The position numbers were made by a program, and so were the translations under genes. From the IMG/VR virus record IMGVR_UViG_3300042154_002526, positions 1 through 31,575 of that record: 31,575 nucleotides of DNA. The stretch is one strand, 5' to 3'. Below, one piece after another: positions 31,076 to 31,575 of this stretch (positions are counted from its first letter, which is position 1; every line of letters starts with the position of its first letter). Below the pieces are notes generated by a model that worked only from the letters and a program-made list of their open reading frames with translations, made no database searches and was not told where the DNA came from. The DNA is from a virus.

Positions 31076-31575
31076 ATGGCATCAATCGCAGACCAGTTCG
31101 CAGGTCTTCCAATAGAAGAACTAATTGTTTCTCCTATTATTGGAATGGCTAAAGGGCAAGCAAAATTAAATGAAGTAACTTGGAAGTACATTTCTGAAGT
31201 TGCTTTCGTAAAAGATGAAAAGACAGGTAAAACATCTGCTCGTTCATTAGACGTAGAAATGAATCGTGTTGTTACTAACGCAGATACAGGTGAACAAGAA
31301 ATACAAAAATTGTATAGTAAAGTTCCAATGTTACCATTAGTACCACTACCATCATTGGCTATTACATCAGCGGACATCGAATTCGCTATGGAAGTTAAAA
31401 CATCTGAAGCATCGAAGGATACATCAGCTAGTGAAAACAGCTATGAAATGTCTGCAGGTGGAAAATGGTGGGGAATGAGCTTTAACGCTAAAGTAGCAGG
31501 TAAAGTTTCAACCAACAAAGAAAACACTCGTTCAACTGATAACTCAGCAAAATACAATGTAAAAGTACATGCTGA
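31076..31575 (+). CDS. DUF2589 family protein (3' end outside window)
   Basis: 166 codons are visible from ATG 31076, with no stop before the window ends. The start ADQFAGLPIEELIVSPIIGMAKGQAKL and the Pro/Leu-rich VPMLPLVPLPSLAITSADIEF are characteristic of DUF2589 proteins, which are found in many bacteria and some phages and have no established function. A beta-rich part follows (FNAKVAGKVS). It lacks a signal peptide and membrane helices. Its own candidate late promoter and position after the capsid gene suggest a late, possibly virion, role. Confidence 0.75.
   Translation, partial: MASIADQFAGLPIEELIVSPIIGMAKGQAKLNEVTWKYISEVAFVKDEKTGKTSARSLDVEMNRVVTNADTGEQEIQKLYSKVPMLPLVPLPSLAITSADIEFAMEVKTSEASKDTSASENSYEMSAGGKWWGMSFNAKVAGKVSTNKENTRSTDNSAKYNVKVHA

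Noticed and set aside
1-31575. tRNA genes, CRISPR arrays, insertion sequences, integrase or attachment sites
   Set aside because: No cloverleaf-like sequence, spaced direct-repeat array, transposase or recombinase motif was recognised on either strand.

Overview
The window looks like part of the virion-structure region of a T4-like tailed phage (myovirus) that infects a Bacteroidetes host. All convincing genes lie on the + strand. They are tightly packed, often overlapping, and AT-rich. The T4 assignment rests on recognisable head genes in T4 order: large terminase (gp17-like), portal (gp20-like), prohead protease (gp21-like), scaffold (gp22-like) and major capsid protein (gp23-like). The Bacteroidetes assignment rests on a TTTG-N20-TATCTTTG promoter, which fits the Bacteroidetes TTTG/TAnnTTTG consensus, and on the near absence of Shine-Dalgarno sequences.

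Region by region. (1) 1-7218 holds the 3' part of a giant tail-fibre / receptor-binding gene that enters from outside the window. It has tandem beta-sandwich modules, two back-to-back intein-like Hint domains and a gp53-like fibre tip. A tail-fibre assembly chaperone and a small coiled-coil protein follow. (2) 8024-12459 is a four-gene, translationally overlapping glycosylation operon with its own host-type promoter and a palindrome over the -33 element. It encodes a GT4-methyltransferase-GT25 fusion, a TibC/Aah-like O-heptosyltransferase, a heptose-1-phosphate adenylyltransferase and a compact heptose-7-phosphate kinase. (3) 12506-17363 holds a paralogue of the small coiled-coil protein and a 1490-residue multi-enzyme protein (NMN-adenylyltransferase-like, ParB/Srx-like, GNAT, zinc ribbon and ligase-like domains). 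(4) 17408-18777 holds a zinc-binding protein and an overlapping membrane/secreted pair that may be spanins. (5) 18781-30693 is the packaging and head module. (6) 30792 to the end holds a zinc-ribbon protein and a partial DUF2589 protein.

How the parts may work together. The heptose genes can supply ADP-heptose to the TibC-like enzyme next door. The obvious acceptor is the Ser/Thr-rich fibre encoded just upstream, although host surface glycans remain possible. The gp21-like protease has a clear expected site in the capsid protein (LDE61/A62). Similar [LIVF]-x-E sites, many inside a repeated ESVxxE motif, fall at domain borders in the 1490-residue protein and in several modular head-cluster proteins. 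This suggests that bead-on-string polyproteins are cut into separate internal head proteins during maturation. A motif ATA[CT]TTATA occurs upstream of eight genes or gene groups and is a good candidate for the phage's late promoter. The capsid transcript appears to begin with a structured leader of three hairpins.

No tRNA, CRISPR array, insertion sequence or integrase was seen. No gene-free stretch exceeds 300 bases; the longest is 27753-27991.
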